Assembly (NCBI GenBank): GCA_938023885.1
Contig: CALJCU010000338.1
Location: 1 to 9,634, forward strand
Direction of reading: 5' to 3'
Source of the DNA: an uncultured Prevotella sp.
Lineage (GTDB): Bacteria > Bacteroidota > Bacteroidia > Bacteroidales > Bacteroidaceae
DNA: 9,634 nt
Shown here: in pieces, positions 5,959-9,634 of the stretch
Layout: each line of letters starts with the position of its first letter
Position numbering within the stretch: position 1 is the stretch's first letter
Notes under the pieces: model-generated
Database searches by the model: none
The model's input: the letters and a program-made list of their open reading frames with translations, nothing else
Told to the model about the DNA's origin: nothing
Made by a program: the position numbers and the translations under genes

Positions 5959-7995
5959 TTATTTTCTGTTGTGGCCGGTCTTAGGTGTCCCAGCCTGTGT
6001 TGTGGGCCTGGAGACCTTGAAATCCTTTGGCAGTTTGTCGTCGATCGTGAATTTCAGGGGTACGTTGCTGCCTGCAGGGCTGACGCGGATGTAGCCTTGC
6101 ATCTCCTGGTGGAGCGCACTGCAGAAGTCGGTGCAGTACATCGGAAGGATGCCTACACGGTTGGGAACGTATTTCAGCGTGCAGGTCTCACCCGGCATGA
6201 CGAGGAGCTCGCCGTTGTTCATGCCCTTGATGGCGAAGCCATGGGGGATGTCCCATTCCTGTTCGATGTTGGTGACGTGGAAGTAGACCTCATCACCCAT
6301 CTTGATGCCCTCGATGTTGTCGGGCACCAGGCGGCTGCGGATGGCGGCGATGTAGACATCAACGCGTTTGCCATGACGCTCCACACGCGCTTCTTGAGCG
6401 GAGTTGAGCTTATAGGGATTCTTGTTTTCGGACAGTCGGGTGAACTGTATGGAGTTGGGCTTCACCATGTCGGCGGGGATGGCGGAAGCGTAATGGGGTT
6501 CACCCACCAACGGGAACTCCAGGATGAGCTTTATCTTCTTGCCACTGATATCGTAGAGCTGGGCAGCCTGACAGAGCTCGGGGCCTGTGGGAAGGAAGCA
6601 GTCCTTTGTGATCTTATTGTAGGCGACCATGTACTTGCCGTAAGGCTTCTTGGTGTCGGCGCCTAAGACAGAGAGGTGCCCCACACTGTAATAGGTGGGT
6701 ACGCGGTCTTCGATCTGCAGGGTTTTGAGGTTCCATTTTACGATTTCTGAAGAGATAAAGAAGCTGGTATAGGCATTGCCGTCAGCGTCAAACTCCGTGT
6801 GGAGCGAGCCGAGGCCAGGTGACTGGACCTCGCCGTGAAGCGCAGCCTCATACTTAATAACGGGGATGCCGTTGACTTCGCCGTCAAACTGTTTGTCCTT
6901 GATGGCCTTCTGAATCTTGGAGAAGCTGAAAACAGGGAGATTAGCCGACAGCTTGCCGTTGCCGACGATATATTCTCCCGTCGGGTCGACATCAACGCCA
7001 TGGGGTGATTTGGGACAGGGAATGAAATAGAGGAAGTCGTGGAACTTCTTCGTATCGATCATCTTCACCTTGTTCAGAATCTCTGAGGTGGCCTGGTTCT
7101 TGGCGAAATCCATGACGTTGTGGGCGTACTTTGCGTTCTTCCAGACGAAATCGCCCTTGGCAGCGTGCTCCGCGGCTTTCTTCCAGTTAATGGCGAGGAT
7201 GTAGTCCTTGTCGTTCTGGCTGGCGTTAACCTCCAACATGGAGTGTGCCATCTCCGTGTTATAGCAGGTGAAGAAGCTCCAGTCGGCCGACGGACCTTTT
7301 CCACTGTGGCTCAGGTCGTAGTTGAACGGGGGCACGGCAAGCTGGAAGTCAAGGCTCATGTGGCCGGTATTCTTGTCCACCTTAATATAAGACACCGTGC
7401 CACGGAAGTCTTTCTTGTAGTCCTTGATGGCGACGTCACCGTTCTCAAAGTCGAAAGGCACCGAGAAACGTGATCCGGCCACGACATACTCCGTGTTGCA
7501 CGTGATGAAGGGTGAGGCATGATCGCCGCCGGTGTTGGGCACCTCTATGATCTCTGCCGTCTGGAAACGCTTGAGGTCGATGCGGGCAACACGTGGCGTG
7601 TTGTTCTCGTTGATGAAGGCCCAACGCCCGTCATACATGGCGTCAGTCTCTGAAAGCTGGGTGTGATGGGAGTCACCCCATGGCACGAAGCCAAAGGACG
7701 TCATCAGCAACGGCTTGGTATTCTCATTGTAGCCATAGCCGTCTTCGGCGCACTGAGAGAAGACCGGGATGACCTTCAGCAGGCGACCTGAGGGAATGCC
7801 GTACACGGCGAGCTGCCCGGAGAAGCCTCCCGAGACAAAATCGTAGTACTCATCGTAGTGGCCCGGAGCCACATACACTTTCTTGGCTGCGTCGTCATCG
7901 ACTGCGATGTGCCCGCCCTTCTTCATCTTGCAGGAAGAGAGTGAGGTCCCTATCGCCAGTACGCACGCCAGCGCGACAGTGAGATTTTTGTTCAT
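5959..7995 (-). CDS. nosZ: NosZ, clade II nitrous oxide reductase (predicted lipoprotein)
   Basis: This is the catalytic enzyme reducing N2O to N2 in the periplasm (678 residues). Residues 1-21 form a Sec signal with lipobox LSSC (C22); there is no twin-arginine motif, which places it in clade II. The beta-propeller domain supplies seven CuZ histidines: H110 and H111 (DSHHTQ), H159 (GGDHAS), H251 (NTEMAHSM), H332 (SPHGVD), H399 (SLHTEFD) and H440 (SVGHLS). The C-terminal cupredoxin domain has the CuA ligands H585 (IPHGF), C621 and C625 (CTDFC), H629 and M632 (ALHQEM). D623 replaces the Trp found in the clade I CxWFC motif. The set is complete, so the enzyme should be active if matured. It leads the operon, eight bases before the next gene, and has a candidate regulated promoter at 8045-8091. 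The start is the only one giving a full signal peptide. Confidence 0.97.
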   Translation of the reverse strand: MNKNLTVALACVLAIGTSLSSCKMKKGGHIAVDDDAAKKVYVAPGHYDEYYDFVSGGFSGQLAVYGIPSGRLLKVIPVFSQCAEDGYGYNENTKPLLMTSFGFVPWGDSHHTQLSETDAMYDGRWAFINENNTPRVARIDLKRFQTAEIIEVPNTGGDHASPFITCNTEYVVAGSRFSVPFDFENGDVAIKDYKKDFRGTVSYIKVDKNTGHMSLDFQLAVPPFNYDLSHSGKGPSADWSFFTCYNTEMAHSMLEVNASQNDKDYILAINWKKAAEHAAKGDFVWKNAKYAHNVMDFAKNQATSEILNKVKMIDTKKFHDFLYFIPCPKSPHGVDVDPTGEYIVGNGKLSANLPVFSFSKIQKAIKDKQFDGEVNGIPVIKYEAALHGEVQSPGLGSLHTEFDADGNAYTSFFISSEIVKWNLKTLQIEDRVPTYYSVGHLSVLGADTKKPYGKYMVAYNKITKDCFLPTGPELCQAAQLYDISGKKIKLILEFPLVGEPHYASAIPADMVKPNSIQFTRLSENKNPYKLNSAQEARVERHGKRVDVYIAAIRSRLVPDNIEGIKMGDEVYFHVTNIEQEWDIPHGFAIKGMNNGELLVMPGETCTLKYVPNRVGILPMYCTDFCSALHQEMQGYIRVSPAGSNVPLKFTIDDKLPKDFKVSRPTTQAGTPKTGHNRK

Positions 7996-8004
7996 AGCTT
8001 ATGA

Positions 8005-8017
8005 TTTAACAGTTAAA
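8005..8017. repeat. Palindrome TTTAACAGTTAAA in the nosZ leader
   Basis: This is a perfect 6-base inverted repeat around one base, 10 bases before the nosZ start codon and about 30 bases inside the predicted transcript. It contains the same TAAC/GTTA half-sites as the palindrome at 8074-8091, with different spacing. It could be an operator or a small leader hairpin; AT-rich chance is also possible. Confidence 0.4.
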
Positions 8018-8044
8018 GTTCTACTGATTGTCGTATGTAGTTTA

Positions 8045-8052
8045 CAAAATTA
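8045..8052 (-). promoter_or_regulatory. nosZ -7 promoter element (TAATTTTG on the minus strand)
   Basis: On the minus strand this reads TAATTTTG, an exact match to TAnnTTTG, and lies 49 bases before the nosZ ATG. The predicted start point is near 8041, giving a leader of about 45 bases. At the expected -33 position the sequence is CCCA rather than TTTG, so the promoter looks weak alone and probably needs an activator. Confidence 0.6.
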
Positions 8053-8073
8053 CGCAATAATTTCATTTCTGAT

Positions 8074-8091
8074 GGGTAACAAATGTTATCC
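8074..8091. promoter_or_regulatory. Candidate CRP/FNR-type operator of the nos operon
   Basis: GGGTAACAAATGTTATCC is a near-perfect palindrome: seven of nine position pairs match, and the inner half-sites read GTAAC-N4-GTTAT. That is the 5-4-5 geometry of CRP/FNR-family sites, though the bases differ from the FNR and DNR consensus. Its centre (8082.5) is about 41.5 bases upstream of the start point predicted from the -7 element, the class II activator position. The regulator is not encoded in the window. Confidence 0.5.
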
Positions 8092-8136
8092 AATTGGGTT
8101 AAATAAGGATAAATTGTTTGACAGTTGGGAGATGAA

Positions 8137-8177
8137 ACCGCCCTTACATAGGAATGACATTCCGTTGCAATGGCGGT
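8137..8177 (-). terminator. 41-base imperfect hairpin downstream of the ompA-like gene
   Basis: The segment is symmetric about A8157. The stem is built of ACCGCC/GGCGGT (outer), TTGCA/TGTAA (middle) and GGAATG/CATTCC (inner), with a 1x1 and a 2x2 internal mismatch. The middle helix contains one pair that is G-U in minus-strand RNA but A-C in plus-strand RNA, so the structure favours the minus transcript, that is the ompA-like message. It begins 43 bases after that stop codon and is followed by only three U residues, so it is either a weak intrinsic terminator or a 3' stabilising hairpin. It lies just upstream of the nos control region. Confidence 0.5.
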
Positions 8178-8219
8178 GAACCCTATTTACTATAATGTGG
8201 ACGGTCTTACCGGCAACCG

Positions 8220-9074
8220 TTATTTGTTGCTCTCCTCCGGTGCCTTGTCGATGAGGTCCATGAACTGGTCGAGCTTCGGCGTGATGATGATCTGCGTGCG
8301 GCGGTTGCGCTGTCGTCCGAGCTCCGTGTTGTTGCTTACAAGCGGGTTGAACTCACCGCGGCCGCCGGCTGTGAGGCGCTTGGGGGCTACGTTGAAGTGG
8401 TCGATGAGGTATTGTACGACAGAGCTGGCGCGCAGTGCGGAGAGGTCCCAGTTGTTGCGGATGTTCTTCATGCTTGGGGCGGCGGTGTTGACGGGCACGT
8501 TATCGGTGTTGCCCTCAATGAGCACATCGTAGTCTTTGTAGTCGGTGATAATCTTTGCGATCTTGGACAAGGTCTCCTCGGCCCGGTCGTTGATCTCATA
8601 CGATCCGCTCTTGTAGAGCATGTTGTCGGCCAGTGAGATGTAGACCACGCCCTTGAGCACCTGTACGTCGACCTCTTTCAGCTCTTCCTTCGACAGTGAG
8701 CGCGTGAGGTTGTTGGTGAGCACCATGTTGAGCGAGTCGCTCTTGCTCTTCACCTCCACGAGATGGCGGATGTACTGGTTCGACTCGTTGATCTGGTCGA
8801 CGAGCTTTGAGATGTTGATATTGTTGGAGTTGGTATTGGACAGGCTCTGGCTGAGATTCCTCTGCAGGGCCTCGTTGTCGCGCTTCTGCTGTGCGAGCTG
8901 GTCCTCCAGGCTTGCCACGCGCGCATTGGCGGCAGCGAGTTTCTCCTTGGCATCCTGATAATTGCTGGTGAGCTCGCGGTTCTCGTTCTGGCAGTTCACC
9001 AGGTCTTTCTTGCTGGCACAACTGGTAACGAGCAGCGCACCGGCAACCATTGCGAATAAAAGTGTCTTTCTCAT
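8220..9074 (-). CDS. OmpA family lipoprotein (peptidoglycan-associated)
   Basis: This 284-residue protein starts with a lipoprotein signal (lipobox VTSC, C19). Residues 25-75 are a heptad-rich coiled coil (NENRELTSNYQDAKEKL onward), and a helical linker runs to about 130. The OmpA/MotB peptidoglycan-binding domain covers 140-268. Its marks are IEGNTDNVPVN (186-196, with NTD in place of the commoner HTD), NNWDLSALRASSV (207-219), RLTAGGRGEFNP (233-244) and RQRNRRTQIII (254-264). D191 and the Asp and Arg residues of the later motifs are the expected diaminopimelate contacts. There is no N-terminal beta-barrel, so this is a lipid-anchored cell-wall tether, not a porin. It has its own promoter (9111-9143) and is separated from nosZ by 224 bases with a hairpin, so it is probably not co-transcribed with nos. 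Confidence 0.92.
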   Translation of the reverse strand: MRKTLLFAMVAGALLVTSCASKKDLVNCQNENRELTSNYQDAKEKLAAANARVASLEDQLAQQKRDNEALQRNLSQSLSNTNSNNINISKLVDQINESNQYIRHLVEVKSKSDSLNMVLTNNLTRSLSKEELKEVDVQVLKGVVYISLADNMLYKSGSYEINDRAEETLSKIAKIITDYKDYDVLIEGNTDNVPVNTAAPSMKNIRNNWDLSALRASSVVQYLIDHFNVAPKRLTAGGRGEFNPLVSNNTELGRQRNRRTQIIITPKLDQFMDLIDKAPEESNK

Positions 9075-9110
9075 ATTTTAGTTGGATTTTTCTTGTATTA
9101 TTTTTATGGC

Positions 9111-9143
9111 CAAATTTAATAAATTAGACGCAAGAAAAACAAA
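9111..9143 (-). promoter_or_regulatory. Promoter of the ompA-like gene (-33 TTTG, -7 TAAATTTG)
   Basis: On the minus strand TAAATTTG (9118-9111) matches TAnnTTTG, and TTTG (9143-9140) lies 21 bases upstream, the spacing expected for -33/-7. Transcription would start near 9107, giving a leader of about 33 bases that is A/T-rich and lacks a Shine-Dalgarno, as usual in this phylum. Confidence 0.7.
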
Positions 9144-9211
9144 GAAGTGCCACTTCTTTATGTTTATTTAACCGCCTGCTGCTTTTATATGCTGTTTTTT
9201 AACGGGCTTTG

Positions 9212-9244
9212 ATACAGGGACGGGCAGCCGCTATCCCCGTGTAT
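9212..9244. repeat. Bulged inverted repeat in the ompA-purL intergenic region
   Basis: ATACA (9212-9216) pairs with TGTAT (9240-9244), and CGGG (9221-9224) pairs with CCCG (9236-9239). A GGGA bulge sits on the left arm and the loop is 11 bases. It is GC-rich in an AT-rich gap and lies outside the transcripts predicted from the flanking promoters. Its role is unknown. Confidence 0.4.
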
Positions 9245-9377
9245 GCATTTTAAAGTCGCCGTCGGTCACTAGTGCTGCGATAGCTTGTCTAACCCAGCCG
9301 TATGTCAAAAAGCAGATTTTAACACCTTTGTGCGAATCAAAATAGCCGGCAACGTATATAATTACCGAAAATCTTAT

Positions 9378-9385
9378 TAATTTTG
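9378..9385 (+). promoter_or_regulatory. purL -7 promoter element
   Basis: TAATTTTG matches TAnnTTTG and lies 67 bases before the purL ATG, giving a leader of roughly 60 bases. The -33 position has no TTTG. I see no recognisable purine riboswitch in the leader. Confidence 0.5.
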
Positions 9386-9452
9386 CAAGCAGTAGCATTC
9401 ACGCAGATTATCCAGACCGTAACATCACATACTTTATAAATCTCTACAGATT

Positions 9453-9634
9453 ATGATTCTTTTCTTCAAGACTCCCAAGGAGAATATCATTGCCACTGAG
9501 ATCGACCATCAGCCCAGTGAGAAGGAGAAGCAGGCCCTCTGCTGGCTTTATGGTGACGCCACACTTTTGGACGACAAGAAGCTCGAAGGCTTTTTCGTGG
9601 GTCCGCGCCGTGAAATGATAACCCCCTGGAGTAC
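9453..9634 (+). CDS. purL: Phosphoribosylformylglycinamidine synthase, N-terminal part (truncated by window)
   Basis: The first 60 codons of a gene leaving the window on the right. The product begins MILFFKTP and contains ALCWLYGDATLLDDKKLEGF (28-47) and VGPRREMITPWS (49-60). This is the N-terminal PurS-like region of the long (about 1200-residue) single-chain PurL of Bacteroidota and Proteobacteria. The full enzyme converts FGAR to FGAM with glutamine and ATP in de novo purine synthesis in the cytosol. Nothing beyond the N-terminus can be judged here. It is divergent from the ompA-like gene and unrelated to nos. Confidence 0.9.
   Translation, partial: MILFFKTPKENIIATEIDHQPSEKEKQALCWLYGDATLLDDKKLEGFFVGPRREMITPWS

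Larger units (their letters stand above)
9075..9452. other. Divergent intergenic region between the ompA-like gene and purL
   Basis: This stretch of 378 bases has no plausible ORF on either strand; the forward ATGs I followed stop within ten codons. It holds the ompA-like promoter at 9111-9143, a bulged inverted repeat at 9212-9244 and the purL -7 element at 9378-9385. I looked for tRNA-like arms and saw none. The middle (about 9145-9360) would be untranscribed from these two promoters, so a small RNA with an unusual promoter cannot be excluded. Confidence 0.7.

Noticed and set aside
5956..6666. A 236-codon plus-strand open frame opposite nosZ
   Set aside because: It lies wholly over the ligand-bearing C-terminal half of nosZ and its product has no recognisable motif. 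It reflects codon bias on the other strand.
7883..8179. A 98-codon plus-strand open frame spanning the nosZ start and control region
   Set aside because: It overlaps the nosZ signal peptide and the promoter/palindrome region antisense, with no motif and no ribosome site.
1..9634. CRISPR arrays, insertion sequences, tRNA genes and phage genes
   Set aside because: No spaced direct repeats, transposase-like ORFs, terminal inverted repeats or tRNA-like folds were seen anywhere in the window by eye.

Overview
The window looks like a chromosomal segment of an anaerobic Bacteroidota, most likely Bacteroidales and Prevotella-like. Four things point there: TAnnTTTG promoter elements ahead of most transcription units, few Shine-Dalgarno sequences, a Bacteroidales-type OmpA-family lipoprotein, and the N-terminus of a long-form PurL. 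The genus is inferred; no rRNA or other decisive marker is present.

Layout. Bases 1-51 are probably the last codons of a gene entering from the left. A well-formed promoter (133-163) and ribosome binding site lead into a 35-codon secreted-type mini-ORF (185-292). Its stop overlaps the start of a Cof-type HAD phosphatase (289-1071). A YitT-family membrane protein follows on the same strand (1194-2117).

The core, on the minus strand from 7995 down to 2150, is a compact six-gene nitrous oxide reductase operon: nosZ, a NosB-like membrane protein, nosL, nosD, nosF, nosY. NosZ is a clade II (Sec-exported) enzyme with all seven CuZ histidines and the CuA ligands, and it carries a lipobox. NosL (copper lipoprotein), NosD (periplasmic beta-helix), NosF (ATPase) and NosY (permease) are the maturation machinery for the copper sites. 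Genes are separated by 26 bases or less or overlap, so they are probably co-transcribed. No nosR, nosX, nosG/H or c-type cytochrome lies in the window, so the electron donor is not visible.

The nosZ control region is the most suggestive non-coding DNA. It has a TAATTTTG -7 element without a recognisable -33 box, and a GTAAC-N4-GTTAT palindrome centred about 41.5 bases upstream of the predicted start point. That is the position expected for a CRP/FNR-type class II activator. A second palindrome lies in the leader. A 41-base imperfect hairpin, probably the terminator of the upstream ompA-like gene, insulates the operon.

The right end holds the OmpA-family lipoprotein gene (9074-8220, minus). 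A 378-base divergent intergenic region follows with a promoter for each side, then the first 60 codons of purL running off the window.
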